From: Pseudomonas mucidolens
Lineage (GTDB): Bacteria > Pseudomonadota > Gammaproteobacteria > Pseudomonadales > Pseudomonadaceae
Direction: 5' to 3'
Assembly: GCF_900106045.1 (NCBI RefSeq)
Contig: NZ_LT629802.1
Location: forward strand, 3,658,001-3,722,000
DNA: 64,000 bases
The notes under the pieces: generated by a model
The model's input: the letters and a program-made list of their open reading frames with translations, nothing else
What the model was told of the DNA's origin: nothing
Databases searched by the model: none
Position numbers and translations under genes: made by a program
In this document: positions 9,641 through 20,023 of the stretch, piece after piece
How the letters are laid out: every line of letters begins with the position of its first letter
Numbering within the stretch: position 1 is the stretch's first letter

Positions 9641-10294
9641 ATGTCCGACAATCCTGTAAACACCAATAGCCCCGGGCGCCCCAAGGACATGGCAAAACGC
9701 CAGGCAATCCTCGACGCGGCGCAAACCCTGTTCTTGAGCAACGGGTATGCAAGCACCAGCATGGATGCCGTGGCCCTTGAGGCCGGCGTGTCAAAACTGA
9801 CCGTCTACAGCCACTTCACCGACAAGGAAACCCTGTTCACCGCAGCCGTGGTGGCCAAATGCGAAGAACAATTGCCGGTGATGTATTTCGAGCTACCTGA
9901 AGGCGTATCGGTCGAGCAAGTGCTGCTGAACATCGCCCGCGGTTTTCATCAACTGATCAACAGCGATGAGTCGGTGAACCTGCACCGTCTGATGATGACG
10001 TCGGGCAGTCAGGACTCGAAGTTGTCGCAGACGTTCTTCGAGGCCGGTCCCATGCGTATGTTGCAGGGTATGGAGCGCTTGCTGAGCAAGATCGACCAAA
10101 GCGGCGCATTGCACATCGAAAAACCGCGGATCGCGGCCGAGCACTTTTTTTGTCTGCTCAAGGGCACGGCCAATTTCTGCTTGCTGTATGGCTGCGGCGA
10201 ACGGCTGAGCGATGCCGCCGCCGAAGAGCATGTGCGGGAAGTGGTGGGACTGTTTATGCGGGCGTATAGGGTTGAGGCAGTTGCAAGCCATTAG
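9641..10294 (+). CDS. mexL: TetR-family repressor, MexL-like
   Basis: 217 residues. An N-terminal TetR DNA-binding domain is clear (RQAILDAAQTLFLSNGYAST, then VALEAGVSKLTVYSHFTDKE at ~residues 45-65). The larger C-terminal part is an all-helical ligand/dimer domain with several Cys and Phe residues (FFCLLKGTANFCLLYGC). It is divergent from mexJK across a 92-base AT-rich gap. MexL in P. aeruginosa represses mexJK and itself. The stop codon overlaps the hairpin at 10293-10326. Confidence 0.88.
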   Translation: MSDNPVNTNSPGRPKDMAKRQAILDAAQTLFLSNGYASTSMDAVALEAGVSKLTVYSHFTDKETLFTAAVVAKCEEQLPVMYFELPEGVSVEQVLLNIARGFHQLINSDESVNLHRLMMTSGSQDSKLSQTFFEAGPMRMLQGMERLLSKIDQSGALHIEKPRIAAEHFFCLLKGTANFCLLYGCGERLSDAAAEEHVREVVGLFMRAYRVEAVASH

Positions 10295-10326
10295 CTACAA
10301 GCGACAAGAAGGGTTCGCTTGTAGCT
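10293..10326. terminator. Hairpin between convergent mexL and rsmJ
   Basis: Perfect 12-bp stem (AGCTACAAGCGA paired with TCGCTTGTAGCT) around a 10-base loop. It overlaps the mexL stop codon and lies 6 bases from the rsmJ stop, so it can serve both genes. The AGCTACAAGC core is a short repeat common in Pseudomonas intergenic DNA. Confidence 0.65.
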
Positions 10327-10332
10327 TGTAGC

Positions 10333-11115
10333 TCAACTCTTGAGTGCCTTTTTAGGATAAATGTCATAGCGGCTGGATTTACCGTCCAGCGCGTGGCTCG
10401 GCTTCGGCCCTTCAATACAGGGTGCCTTGCGCGGACGCTTGACCACCACCCGGTGACTGGCCAATTCCAGCGCCGCCGCCAGCAAGGCGGGAGCATCCGG
10501 ATCATCGCCCACCAGCGGTCGGAACAAACGCATCTCCTTCTTCACCAGCGCGGTTTTCTCACGATGAGGAAACATCGGGTCGAGATAGATCACTTGGGGC
10601 GCTTCGCCCTGCCAGTTGCGCATCACCTCGATGGAGTTGCCTTTGAGCAAGGTCATGCGCGCCACAATCGGTGCCACCTCAAAGTCATCGGCCCCACGCG
10701 CCAGGCCATCTTCCAGCAAGGCAGCAATCAACGGCTGACGCTCGATCAGGCTCATCTCGCAGCCCAGGCTGGCCAGCACGAACGCATCTTTGCCCAGTCC
10801 CGCCGTGGCATCCAGCACCCGTGGCCGCACGCCTTGGGCCACGCCTACCGCCTTGGCAATCATCTGCCCACTGCCACCGCCATACAGCCTGCGATGCGCC
10901 GCACCGCCCTCGACAAAATCCACCCGAACCGGGCCAGGGGCGTCAGGCCCCAGTTGTTGCAGTTGCAGGCCATGTTCACCCACCTGCAGGGAAAAATCCG
11001 CATCGGCCAGTTGCAAAGGCAAGCCTAGCTGCTCGGCCCAGTGTTGGGCACGTCCTGCAAAACTCTCGGCCAAGGCCTCGACCCGAATGCGGCTGGCCGC
11101 GGGTTGTTCGCTCAT
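10333..11115 (-). CDS. rsmJ: 16S rRNA (guanine1516-N2)-methyltransferase RsmJ
   Basis: 260 residues, the usual length. It methylates G1516 of 16S rRNA with SAM. The N-terminal region ends in [18 protein letters not shown], a family signature. SAM motif I is [19 protein letters not shown] and the catalytic DPMF-type motif is [20 protein letters not shown], followed by [15 protein letters not shown]. All the key parts are intact. It stands alone on the minus strand, convergent with mexL. Confidence 0.95.
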   Translation of the reverse strand: MSEQPAASRIRVEALAESFAGRAQHWAEQLGLPLQLADADFSLQVGEHGLQLQQLGPDAPGPVRVDFVEGGAAHRRLYGGGSGQMIAKAVGVAQGVRPRVLDATAGLGKDAFVLASLGCEMSLIERQPLIAALLEDGLARGADDFEVAPIVARMTLLKGNSIEVMRNWQGEAPQVIYLDPMFPHREKTALVKKEMRLFRPLVGDDPDAPALLAAALELASHRVVVKRPRKAPCIEGPKPSHALDGKSSRYDIYPKKALKS

Positions 11116-11210
11116 TTGTCGCTACGCTCAAAAATATTAAGGATCGGCAAACAGCGGCCGATAAAAAAATGATCAGGTATTTTGCCAGAGCTGAGCGTCG
11201 ACCGAGAAAA

Positions 11211-11831
11211 ATGTCAGACATTCATTCGTTATTCACCGGTGTACTGCCGACCCACAACCACTACGGCCTGCGTAATACCCAAGCGCTGGCCGGCGTCAGT
11301 CATGTGTGGCAGGACTTCTTCGCCCGGGCATTGGCCGAGCAGCTTGGCCAGGCGCCAGGTACAGCGGTGGCCCAAGACGCGCAACCGATGGATGCCTCGG
11401 TGGAGCCGAACGTCGGCAGCGATCTGCTGAGCCAGATCGTTACCCAGCGGCATTGCGATGTGCAGGACACTGTAATCGCTCCGCCTGAACCACTGTTCCT
11501 GCCGATCGCCGAATTTGAACTGGAATTGCTGCCCCCGGCCGCTACGCCGTTTCCGGACGACGAAATCGTCGCGCAACAGCATCAACAGCGTTTTGAAAGC
11601 ACCTGGGTACGGCCTAGCGTACTGAATGCCGGCCAGCCTCTGCCCGCGCCAGGTCCGGCGCCGCAACCCAAGCCGCTCTCGCTGCCGATCGCCGAGTTCG
11701 AACTGACATTGCTGCCGCCTCCGGCCGAGCCGTACCCGACTGAAGAGTTGCAGGCCCAGCAAAAAGCCCTGGACTTCGATTGCGGCTGGGCACGTCCGCT
11801 GATCATCAACAACCTGCGTCTGGCGGCCTGA
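11211..11831 (+). CDS. Hypothetical protein with a duplicated ~47-residue unit
   Basis: 206 residues from ATG 11211. Two tandem units share the pattern PLxLPIAEFELxLLPPxxxP, an AQQ helix and a WxRPxxxN ending; the first starts near residue 93 (PEPLFLPIAEFELELLPP) and the second near residue 151 (PKPLSLPIAEFELTLLPPPA), separated by a Pro/Ala linker. The first ~80 residues are different (LFTGVLPTHNHYGLRNTQALAGVSHVWQDFFARALAEQL). No signal peptide or membrane segment. No clear ribosome-binding site precedes the ATG, so the start could be further upstream. I do not recognise a family. Confidence 0.7.
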   Translation: MSDIHSLFTGVLPTHNHYGLRNTQALAGVSHVWQDFFARALAEQLGQAPGTAVAQDAQPMDASVEPNVGSDLLSQIVTQRHCDVQDTVIAPPEPLFLPIAEFELELLPPAATPFPDDEIVAQQHQQRFESTWVRPSVLNAGQPLPAPGPAPQPKPLSLPIAEFELTLLPPPAEPYPTEELQAQQKALDFDCGWARPLIINNLRLAA

Positions 11832-11879
11832 TCCAATTCACCCTCGCGCCTACAAAAAAGCCTTTGAGCGGCATTGGCG

Positions 11880-12578
11880 TCAGCGGCATACCCACCACGG
11901 CCCCATGTCCAGATGGAAGTGGTTGCGATGGGCGGCGTTATAGTCCGGGCTCAACACCACATTGAAATCATCGCAGGCACTGTCGCGCAACTGACGCAGG
12001 AAGCGTGCTTTGGCGCCGTCTCCCGACCAATCCTTGAGTACGTTTATGCTGCGGCCATCCGCCAGGCGGAAGCCGGCGATATCCAGGGCGTTGGCGGAAG
12101 CATGCTGGCTAAGACGTCCTTCGGCGCGGTTGTACATATTGCGACAAGCAAAACTGCCCAGGTGATCGACTCGCGTCACCGCCTGGCCAAACACGGCCCG
12201 GGCCGTCGGTTGCAAGCTGTGGCGTTCGAACAAGGCGAACGCTACCGCCAGCGGGCAACTGGCGAGGAAACTGCTGCTCAAGCCCACCTCCGCGCCCTGG
12301 ACCCGTAGCGTATTACGCAACGGACAGGCCGCATCAGCGGGGCTGTCGGCTTGATGGCTGACCCGCAGCCCCGAGGTTTTCAGCACCTGATCACAGAGCG
12401 CTGGATCACGCTGCAACCGTCCCAGTTTGAAGCGCGTCAACAGACCGGGAGGCGCCCGTACGTCAAGCGGCGCCCATGGATTCCACTGCGCCTCCAGCGG
12501 CACCCAACCGCGCCACACCCCCAGCAACAAGCCGCCGCCCAGCACCAGCAACAGTCCGATAAATTTGAGCAAGCGCAT
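11880..12578 (-). CDS. Extensin-like C-terminal domain protein
   Basis: 232 residues with one N-terminal membrane anchor (residues ~5-22, FIGLLLVLGGGLLLGVW) and a periplasmic domain. Conserved elements of the Extensin-like_C family are present: four paired cysteines, SQHASANALDIAGF and the C-terminal HRNHFHLDMGPWW. The spaced His/Asp residues resemble D-Ala-D-Ala/LAS-type metallopeptidases, which suggests a cell-wall role, but the enzymatic activity of this family is not established. It begins 3 bases after the stop of the gene upstream and is likely co-transcribed with it. Confidence 0.85.
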   Translation of the reverse strand: MRLLKFIGLLLVLGGGLLLGVWRGWVPLEAQWNPWAPLDVRAPPGLLTRFKLGRLQRDPALCDQVLKTSGLRVSHQADSPADAACPLRNTLRVQGAEVGLSSSFLASCPLAVAFALFERHSLQPTARAVFGQAVTRVDHLGSFACRNMYNRAEGRLSQHASANALDIAGFRLADGRSINVLKDWSGDGAKARFLRQLRDSACDDFNVVLSPDYNAAHRNHFHLDMGPWWVCR

Positions 12579-12581
12579 GCC

Positions 12582-13409
12582 TCAGCCCTTGCACAATTGA
12601 TTGGCCTGACTGAACGGCATCGAACGTTCGGTAAAGGAAAAGGTGCCTGTCTGATGAATTTCCTGGGCCGCCCGGAAGAACTCGCCATACGCCGCCAAGG
12701 CCATGGCTGAACCGACGCTGATACGTTTGACACCCATCTCGTTCAACTGCGTCACCGAGAGTTTGAGCCCTCCCGACATCAACACATTCACCGGTTTGGG
12801 CGCCACTGCGCGCACCACCGCCACGACCTCTTCGGCACTGCGCAAACCGGGCGCATACAGCACATCGGCCCCCGCCTCGGCGTAGGCCTGCAAACGACGA
12901 AGCGTATCGGGAAAATCCAGGCGCCCGTGCAGGAGATTCTCAGCGCGGGCGGTCAACATGAACGGAAACGGTAAGCTGCGCGCAGCGGCGACGGCGGCTT
13001 CAATCCGCTCCACGGAAAGATCGAACGGATAGATCGGGTCGACCGCAATGCCCGTGGCATCTTCGATGGAACCTCCGACAATCCCGGTCGCCGCCGCGCG
13101 TAAAATCGTCTGTGCGCAGCCTTCGGGGGTATCGCAGAATCCGTTCTCCAGATCAGCAGCGACGGGCAGCGCGGTAGCCTGGGCAATCATCCCGGCATTG
13201 CCAAGGGTGTCTGCCAAAGACAGCGCACCCTCGGCATCGGGACGCCCGAGGCTGAACGCAAAGCCGGCACTGGTGGTGGCCAGCGCTTCGAAGCCGAGAC
13301 TGGCGAGCATTTTGGCGGAACCGGCGTCCCACGGATTGGGCATCACGAATGCACGGTCACGCTCGTGCAGAGCTTTGAAGGTTTCGGCGCGAAGGGTTTG
13401 AGCATCCAT
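12582..13409 (-). CDS. Isocitrate lyase/PEP mutase-family protein
   Basis: 275 residues forming a complete ICL/PEPM TIM barrel. The metal-binding DLENG at residues ~86-90 and the SIEDATG loop are present; the barrel ends with NVLMSGG and KRISVGSAMA. The KKCGH catalytic loop of true isocitrate lyases is replaced by GFCDTPEGC, so it belongs to the group that cleaves or decarboxylates other small 2-oxo or phosphono acids, including oxaloacetate-decarboxylase-like members. The exact substrate cannot be read from sequence. Located between the DUF72 gene and the extensin-like gene on the same strand. Confidence 0.85.
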   Translation of the reverse strand: MDAQTLRAETFKALHERDRAFVMPNPWDAGSAKMLASLGFEALATTSAGFAFSLGRPDAEGALSLADTLGNAGMIAQATALPVAADLENGFCDTPEGCAQTILRAAATGIVGGSIEDATGIAVDPIYPFDLSVERIEAAVAAARSLPFPFMLTARAENLLHGRLDFPDTLRRLQAYAEAGADVLYAPGLRSAEEVVAVVRAVAPKPVNVLMSGGLKLSVTQLNEMGVKRISVGSAMALAAYGEFFRAAQEIHQTGTFSFTERSMPFSQANQLCKG

Positions 13410-13442
13410 GACTGACTCCTGGCGAGGAAAAGAGAAGGCCTT

Positions 13443-14303
13443 TTAGAGTAACCCCAGTTGCTCCACGGCGGGTCCGCGATTCAGTTGCGCCAGGGTCGGT
13501 AATCCGGGCAAGCGCACCATCAGTCGTTCATGAAAGCGCATGGCCAACTGTGCCGCCAGGCGATTGTCGGAGGTGTGCAAAAACACGTAAGGGGTGCGCC
13601 CTTCTTCGATCCAGCCGGCGACTTTTTCGATCCAGGGTGTCAGGAATGGCTCATTGGCTTCCAGCTCGGGATGACCAATAAAACGCACCTGGGGAAATTG
13701 CGTCAACGCCGCCGGACGGGGCGGCACCTGGGGCTTTTTGGATTGTGCGTGGAGCACCGCGGGCGATGTCGAAGTGCAACTGAACAACGCGCGAGGGTCA
13801 AGGCAGATGCGTTCCACGCCACGGTCACGCAGCAGGCGATTGAGCATGCGCTCGGCGTCGCCTTTGTCGAAAAACCCCCGGTGGCGCACTTCCACCGCCA
13901 GCGGCCACTCCACGCCATCGATAAAGCCCGCCAGTTCCCCCAGGCGCTGCGGGGTAAAAGTGGCCGGCAATTGCAACCACAGCGGCGAAATCCGTGCTCC
14001 AAGCGGGCTCATCAAACCGAGAAAACTTTCCGCTGCCGGTAGCTGCTCGCGCAAGTCGGCGCTGTGGCTGATATCACCGGGAAACTTGGCGGTAAACCGA
14101 AAATGCGCGGGCATGATCTCGGCCCAGCGTTGCACGGTGGCCACCGAGGGCCGCGCATAGAACGTGGTATTGCCTTCGACGGCGTTGAAGACTTGGCAAT
14201 AGAGCCCGAGAAACTGATTGGCGCGGGCATCCTGTGGATACAGATACTCGCGCCAGGCGTTTTCACTCCAGGATGGACAACCGAGGTAGTACGGCAACAG
14301 CAT
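13443..14303 (-). CDS. DUF72 (YecE-like) protein
   Basis: 286 residues when started at ATG 14303, which overlaps the previous stop as TGATG and so is translationally coupled; the frame opens 39 bases further upstream. It is a TIM-barrel-like DUF72 protein: YYLGCPSWSE at the start, then FNAVEGNTTFYARPS, FRFTAKFPGDISH, WPLAVEVRHRGFF and a C-terminal PYVFLHTSDNRLA. The family is widespread and of unknown function, sometimes linked to DNA or sugar chemistry on structural grounds only. Confidence 0.9.
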   Translation of the reverse strand: MLLPYYLGCPSWSENAWREYLYPQDARANQFLGLYCQVFNAVEGNTTFYARPSVATVQRWAEIMPAHFRFTAKFPGDISHSADLREQLPAAESFLGLMSPLGARISPLWLQLPATFTPQRLGELAGFIDGVEWPLAVEVRHRGFFDKGDAERMLNRLLRDRGVERICLDPRALFSCTSTSPAVLHAQSKKPQVPPRPAALTQFPQVRFIGHPELEANEPFLTPWIEKVAGWIEEGRTPYVFLHTSDNRLAAQLAMRFHERLMVRLPGLPTLAQLNRGPAVEQLGLL

Positions 14304-14629
14304 CAGATATGGATATCGAGGCCCAGCACTTCCATATCCCATTCGACAAAGCCGGCAGTGGTCAGGTAGCTGGCCAGGGCCGTGGCAACGCTTTTGCTCA
14401 CCGAGCGCGGGAACACCATATCTTGCTGGCGCGCTGGCACGCCACTGACACGGCTACCGCCGGCGCCGGCGCCTTGGGCGCGGGCGGACACGGCAGGACC
14501 GGGAGACGTTTCAGCGTGGACTTCAATAAAGTCGGGAGAGTCTTCGACGGACTCGTCTACCGTCACGTTCGCCTTGCGCGGCTTACGCTTGAGTGGGTAG
14601 GACTGGGATGAAAAGCCGTCTATGCGCAT
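14303..14629 (-). CDS. Conserved small protein, 108 aa
   Basis: A Pro/Ala/Ser-rich N-terminal half (residues 1-65) leads to a helical tail reading SVSKSVATALASYLTTAG and ending EVLGLDIHI. Its stop overlaps the DUF72 start by one base (TGATG), so the two are translated together. It resembles the short unknown proteins that precede DUF72 genes in Pseudomonas; no function can be proposed. No signal peptide or membrane helix. Confidence 0.65.
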   Translation of the reverse strand: MRIDGFSSQSYPLKRKPRKANVTVDESVEDSPDFIEVHAETSPGPAVSARAQGAGAGGSRVSGVPARQQDMVFPRSVSKSVATALASYLTTAGFVEWDMEVLGLDIHI

Positions 14630-14779
14630 ACATGCAGACTCTGTATCAGTGATGGCAATTTAGCGGCGCTTTCCATGGCGCGCAAATGCTCTGGTGATAA
14701 CTAGAACACATAAATGCAAAAAGGTTTAAACGCGGGCAAAATTTCTGATGATTGGTGGTGATTGGCGACGATCAGGCGG

Positions 14780-15469
14780 TTACTTTTGAGCCTGGCGCTC
14801 AGCTTTGGTCGCCGCCACTTTGTCGCGCAGGTACACCGGTTGCGCCTGATCGGCGGGAATTGCTTCGCCCCGCTCCCAGGCAAAACGCGCCAGGTTCAGC
14901 AGGTCTTCAGCGTGGGGCAACATGGCGGCATCCTGGCCACTGAGGTGCACGGCGATCCGCTCGGCATAACCCCAGCCGGTACCCGCGCCAAACCAGTCGC
15001 CATGGGCGTCGTCCGGCAAGGCCGCCATTTCCGGCGGCTGGACCGCTTCCACACCCACCAGACGCATTTCCCCGGCAGTTTCCCGGTAGCAGCCCCAATA
15101 GACTTCATCCATCCGCGCATCAATGGCGGCCGCGACCTGTTGTACACCGTGTTCACGCAACGCCCGCTGGGCCAGCACCGCCAGGTTGGACACAGGCAAT
15201 ACCGGCCGCTCCAACGCAAAGGCCAGCCCTTGCACCACACCGATGGCAATTCGCACACCGGTGAACGCGCCAGGCCCACGGCCAAAGGCGATCGCGTCCA
15301 CCGCCGATAACGTCGTGCCCGCATCGATCAACAACTGCTTGATCATCGGCAGCAACTTTTGCGCGTGCAGGCGCGGGATCACCTCGTAGTGGCTCGTTAC
15401 CTTGCCATCGTGCAGCAAGGCAACGGAGCAAGCTTCAGTCGCGGTGTCCAGGGCCAGCAAGGTGCTCAT
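14780..15469 (-). CDS. tsaB: tRNA t6A37 biosynthesis protein TsaB
   Basis: 229 residues from ATG 15469. TsaB partners TsaD and TsaE in adding threonylcarbamoyl to A37 of ANN-decoding tRNAs. The ASKHA-fold start is MSTLLALDTATEACSVALL, and the family signature FGRGPGAFTGVRIAIGVVQG lies at ~residues 66-85, followed by PVLPVSNLAVLAQ. It lies just downstream of adk with an adk terminator between them, and a TATAC-type -10 is visible in the gap. Confidence 0.95.
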   Translation of the reverse strand: MSTLLALDTATEACSVALLHDGKVTSHYEVIPRLHAQKLLPMIKQLLIDAGTTLSAVDAIAFGRGPGAFTGVRIAIGVVQGLAFALERPVLPVSNLAVLAQRALREHGVQQVAAAIDARMDEVYWGCYRETAGEMRLVGVEAVQPPEMAALPDDAHGDWFGAGTGWGYAERIAVHLSGQDAAMLPHAEDLLNLARFAWERGEAIPADQAQPVYLRDKVAATKAERQAQK

Positions 15470-15512
15470 CGGTGTGTGCGTCCAAATTGAAAAAGTGCGC
15501 CAGTATAAACAA

Positions 15513-15536
15513 CAACGGCCCGCAAGCGGGCCGTTG
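15513..15536 (-). terminator. Terminator of adk
   Basis: Perfect 11-bp GC-rich stem (CAACGGCCCGC / GCGGGCCGTTG) with an AA loop, 21 bases past the adk stop. On the minus strand it is followed by a T-rich tail, TTGTTT. Loop of two bases is tight but pairing at the top can open. Confidence 0.75.
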
Positions 15537-15557
15537 AACGTCAAGCCAATCGTTTGA

Positions 15558-16340
<783 letters not shown>

Positions 16341-16430
16341 CTAACCATACAAGCCGCCGAAAGTCGGAAGAACCCGCGCCGGGCAAGCCTTTTAGTCGAG
16401 GTACCCCTTGGTGCAACCCCGACACAAAAG

Positions 16431-16461
16431 CGCCGGCGCCCTCGATTCGGGTCAGCCGGCG
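16431..16461 (-). terminator. Terminator of ppc
   Basis: 7-bp stem (CGCCGGC / GCCGGCG) with a 17-base loop, followed on the minus strand by CTTTTG, 38 bases past the ppc stop. The rest of the adk-ppc gap (16206-16430) shows no gene. Confidence 0.6.
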
Positions 16462-16498
16462 GTTTTATCTGCAAGCCCTTGAGAACACGCCAAAAATG

Positions 16499-19144
16499 TC
16501 AGCCAGTGTTACGCAACCCCGCGGCGATTCCGGCCACGGACACCAGCAGCGCCTGTTCCAGAGGGCTGTCCTGTGCCGCCTCCCGTTTGCGGGAACGGGC
16601 CAAGAGTTCAGCCTGCAACAGGTGCAACGGGTCGAGGTAGGTGTTACGCAGACGGATGAACTCCAGAGTGTCGGGACTGTGGGCGAGCAACTGCGACTGG
16701 CCGGTCAAGCCAAGCACTACATCGCAGGCCTGCGACAATAGGTCGCGTAAGTGCGCGCCCAATGGCCGCAGATCATCCTGCACCAGACGCTCATCATACA
16801 GCCGGGCCAAATCGGCATCCGCCTTGGCCAGGACCATTTCCAGCATATCGATACGAGTACGGAAGAACGGCCATTGCTCGCGCATCTGTGCCAGGACCTC
16901 ACCTTCGCCGCGCTCCAGAGCTTTGCTCAGGGCCGCTTCCCAGCCCAACCACGCAGGCAGCATCAAGCGGGTCTGGGTCCAACCGAAGATCCATGGAATC
17001 GCGCGCAAGCTCTCGATTCCACCGGCACGCCGCTTGGCCGGGCGACTGCCCAAGGGCAGACGGCCCAGTTCCTGTTCTGGCGTGGACTGGCGGAAGTACT
17101 CGACGAACTGCGGATTTTCCCGCACCACCGCACGGTAAGCACTGACACCATCCGCCGCCAGCTCATCCATCAAGTTGCGCCATGCCGGCTGTGGAGGTGG
17201 CGGCGGCAGCAAGGTTGCCTCCAGTACCGCCGCCAGATATAGATTGAGGTTTTGTTCGGCAATGCCCGGCAAGCCGAACTTGAAGCGGATCATTTCACCT
17301 TGTTCGGTGGTGCGGAAACGCCCGGCCACCGACCCCGGAGGTTGCGACAGAATCGCCGCGTGGGCCGGGCCGCCGCCGCGCCCGACAGTGCCCCCACGAC
17401 CATGAAACAACAGCAGTTCCACTTGTTGCTCGCGACAGATCTCCACCAGCCGTTCCTGGGCGCGGTATTGCGCCCAGGCGGCCGCCGTGGTGCCCGCATC
17501 CTTGGCCGAATCCGAATAGCCGATCATCACTTCCTGCGGTCCCTGTAACCGCGAGCGATAGCCCGGCAGCAACAACAGACGCTCGATCACCGGACCGGCA
17601 TTGTCGAGGTCGGCCAAGGTCTCGAACAACGGCACCACGCGCATCGGCCGCTGCACGCCGGACTCCTTGAGCAACAGTTGCACCGCCAACACATCGGACG
17701 CTGCGCCGGCCATGGAAATGACGTAGGAACCGAGGGATGCCGCTGGCGCCGCGGCAATTTCCTTGCAGGTGTTCAGCACTTCCGCGGTGTCGGTCGAGGG
17801 CTTGAAGTAACCTGGCAGCAACGGGCGACGATTGGCCAGCTCACGCATCAGGAAGGTGATGCGCGCGTCCTCGTCCCAGTCTTCATAACGACCCAGACCC
17901 AGGTAGTCGGTAATTTCGGTCATGGCCGCCGAATGCCGACTGGAATCCTGACGCACATCCAGACGCACCAGAAACAGGCCAAACGTCACCGCGCGGCGCA
18001 GGCAGTCGAGCAAGGGACCGTCGGCAATCACCCCCATCCCGCACGCGTGCAGGGATTGGTAGCACAGCTCCAGCGGCTCCAGCAGGTCGCGATTGTTTTG
18101 CAGTACTTCGGCGGATGCCGGGGTGCTGGCGGTCAAGGACGCGTGCGCCCAGTTGCGCATAGCACGCAGGCGTTCGCGCAGTTGCTTGAGCAACGCCCGG
18201 TAAGGTTCGACGCTGTCACCGACCTTGGCCAGCAACTCAGGGCTGGCGCGTTGCATCGACAGTTCGGACGCCAGGTGGTCGATATCACGCAAATACAGGT
18301 CGGCGGCCATCCAGCGCGCCAACAGCAACACTTCGCGGGTCACCGGGGCGGTGACATTGGGGTTGCCGTCGCGGTCGCCACCCATCCACGAAGCAAAGCG
18401 GATCGGCGCCGCTTCCAGTGGCAAGCGCAGGCCGGTGGCGGCGTGCAAGGCCTGATCGGCCTTGCGCAGGTAATTCGGGATCGCGTGCCACAACGAGTGC
18501 TCGATCACCGCAAAGCCCCACTTGGCTTCGTCCACCGGCGTCGGTCGGGTACGTCGGATTTCTTCGGTGTGCCAGGCTTCGGCGATCAATCGTTGCAGAC
18601 GCTGGCGAATCTGCTCGCGCTCGGCGCCGGTCAAGTCGCGGTGATCCTGCAGGGCCAACTGCGCGGCAATCGCATCATATTTCTGGATCAGCGTACGCCG
18701 CGCAACTTCAGTCGGGTGAGCGGTGAGGACCAATTCGATATCCAGGCGCGCCAGTTGCCGGGCCAGGGATTCACCGCTGTGACCTTCACGCTGCAATCGC
18801 GCCAACAATTGCGGCAGCACCCGCGCCTCGAACGGCTCCGGCCGGGACTCGTCGCGGCGGTGGATCAGTTGATATTGCTCGGCAATGTTGGCCAAATTGA
18901 GGAACTGGTTGAAAGCTCGTGCCACCGGCAGCAGCTCGTCCTCTTGCAATTGATTGAGGCTGGCACTGAGTTTTTCGCCGGCTGCCTGATCCGAAGCCGC
19001 GCCACGCCGATCGGCTTTGGCGCCTTTGCGAATCTGCTCGATCTTCTCAAGAAAATCGTCGCCATACTGCTCTCGAATCGTGTTGCCCAACAATTCACCC
19101 AACAGGTGAACATCTTCACGCAAGCGTGCATCGATATCGCTCAT
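16499..19144 (-). CDS. ppc: Phosphoenolpyruvate carboxylase
   Basis: 881 residues from ATG 19144. It makes oxaloacetate from PEP and bicarbonate to refill the TCA cycle. The catalytic histidine is in [14 protein letters not shown] (residues ~140-153), the substrate loop in [13 protein letters not shown], the second active-site histidine/arginine loop in [16 protein letters not shown], and the C-terminus is the conserved RNTG that binds the allosteric effector site. Full length and intact. A frame open 84 bases further upstream has no support as the start. Confidence 0.98.
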   Translation of the reverse strand: MSDIDARLREDVHLLGELLGNTIREQYGDDFLEKIEQIRKGAKADRRGAASDQAAGEKLSASLNQLQEDELLPVARAFNQFLNLANIAEQYQLIHRRDESRPEPFEARVLPQLLARLQREGHSGESLARQLARLDIELVLTAHPTEVARRTLIQKYDAIAAQLALQDHRDLTGAEREQIRQRLQRLIAEAWHTEEIRRTRPTPVDEAKWGFAVIEHSLWHAIPNYLRKADQALHAATGLRLPLEAAPIRFASWMGGDRDGNPNVTAPVTREVLLLARWMAADLYLRDIDHLASELSMQRASPELLAKVGDSVEPYRALLKQLRERLRAMRNWAHASLTASTPASAEVLQNNRDLLEPLELCYQSLHACGMGVIADGPLLDCLRRAVTFGLFLVRLDVRQDSSRHSAAMTEITDYLGLGRYEDWDEDARITFLMRELANRRPLLPGYFKPSTDTAEVLNTCKEIAAAPAASLGSYVISMAGAASDVLAVQLLLKESGVQRPMRVVPLFETLADLDNAGPVIERLLLLPGYRSRLQGPQEVMIGYSDSAKDAGTTAAAWAQYRAQERLVEICREQQVELLLFHGRGGTVGRGGGPAHAAILSQPPGSVAGRFRTTEQGEMIRFKFGLPGIAEQNLNLYLAAVLEATLLPPPPPQPAWRNLMDELAADGVSAYRAVVRENPQFVEYFRQSTPEQELGRLPLGSRPAKRRAGGIESLRAIPWIFGWTQTRLMLPAWLGWEAALSKALERGEGEVLAQMREQWPFFRTRIDMLEMVLAKADADLARLYDERLVQDDLRPLGAHLRDLLSQACDVVLGLTGQSQLLAHSPDTLEFIRLRNTYLDPLHLLQAELLARSRKREAAQDSPLEQALLVSVAGIAAGLRNTG

Positions 19145-19370
19145 CAGCCAATCTCCAGCCAGAAATCCGGGGGCGCCTCGATCCATAAGAGTGCCGTCGC
19201 CGCCCGCGTCTGACAAGGACCCGTGCAATCGACTTTAAACCTTGAGGCTTGCAGCTAGTCTCAACAGTACCGGGACTGCAAAACAATTCCCGGCGCGGCC
19301 AACGGGGACATGCCCCTTGCCACAGGTCACTCATCACCGCCCGCCAATCGTGGGCTTTACTGAGGTTGCC

Positions 19371-19715
19371 ATGAAAATCCGAGAACTGGCCCAACATTGG
19401 GAAGAAAACGCCAAGGGTCGCTTGACCAAAACCGAATATGCCATCCATTTGGACATGGAGGCCGCCGCAAGATTGGCGGCGCTCAGCGAGATGTACCCCA
19501 AGCGCCACCCCGAGGAACTGCTCGGTGAACTGATTGGTGCGGCCCTCGAAGAACTGGAAGCGAGCTTTCCTTACATCAAGGGCAAGCACGTGGTGGCCAC
19601 TGATGAAGAGGGTGATCCCTTGTATGAGGATGTAGGCCCTACCCCAAGGTTCCTGTCGCTTTCGCGCCGTTACCTGCATGACCTGGCCTCTGTTCCCGAT
19701 GAGCAGAAACACTGA
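19371..19715 (+). CDS. Conserved hypothetical protein, possible ribbon-helix-helix-like fold
   Basis: 114 residues from ATG 19371 with TGAGG upstream. Residues ~16-60 (KTEYAIHLDMEAAARLAALSEM, then EELLGELIGAALEELE) show a short strand followed by two helices, reminiscent of ribbon-helix-helix proteins, and a C-terminal strand-rich tail (YIKGKHVVATDEEGDPLYEDVG). Some database entries call relatives pilin assembly proteins, which I cannot support from sequence. Divergent from ppc across 226 bases. Confidence 0.75.
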   Translation: MKIRELAQHWEENAKGRLTKTEYAIHLDMEAAARLAALSEMYPKRHPEELLGELIGAALEELEASFPYIKGKHVVATDEEGDPLYEDVGPTPRFLSLSRRYLHDLASVPDEQKH

Positions 19716-19749
19716 TAAACATCCGCTGAAGCCCCTTGCCTCCCGGTTT

Positions 19750-19770
19750 CCGGGCCTGTTCAAGGCCCGG
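19750..19770 (+). terminator. Stem-loop after the 114-aa gene
   Basis: 7-bp stem (CCGGGCC / GGCCCGG) and 7-base loop, 35 bases past the stop. No T-run follows, so termination is uncertain. The remaining gap up to the lipoprotein gene (19771-20008) holds the candidate AlgU promoter below and no gene. Confidence 0.4.
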
Positions 19771-19913
19771 GATACGGGTTCGTCCTACAAAAATACCAGC
19801 GCTGATACGCTAACCATTCGGTCAGATTTCTTCAGGATTTATTTTCAGGCAAATCGCCATCTTTGCTGAACTATTCAAAAAAGCCTCAGGTCACAGCCAG
19901 TACGCCATCAGTG

Positions 19914-19940
19914 GAACAGCCGTTTGAAAAAGCTTTCTGA
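19914..19940 (+). promoter_or_regulatory. Candidate AlgU (sigma-22/RpoE-type) promoter for the lipoprotein-lptF pair
   Basis: GAACAG at 19914-19919 and TCTGA at 19936-19940 are separated by 16 bases, matching the AlgU consensus GAACTT-N16/17-TCTGA except for two bases of the -35 box. It lies about 70-85 bases before the start codon. LptF of P. aeruginosa is known to depend on AlgU, which supports the reading. Confidence 0.6.
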
Positions 19941-20023
19941 GCATTGCCGCCAGAACCGCAAACGTTGACCACCGATGATGGATCTGATGTTTTTTCAGGA
20001 ATTATCCAATGGAGTTGAAGACG

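Noticed and set aside
17678..19213. 511-codon plus-strand frame across ppc
   Set aside because: Reverse-frame shadow of a conserved gene; no family sequence.
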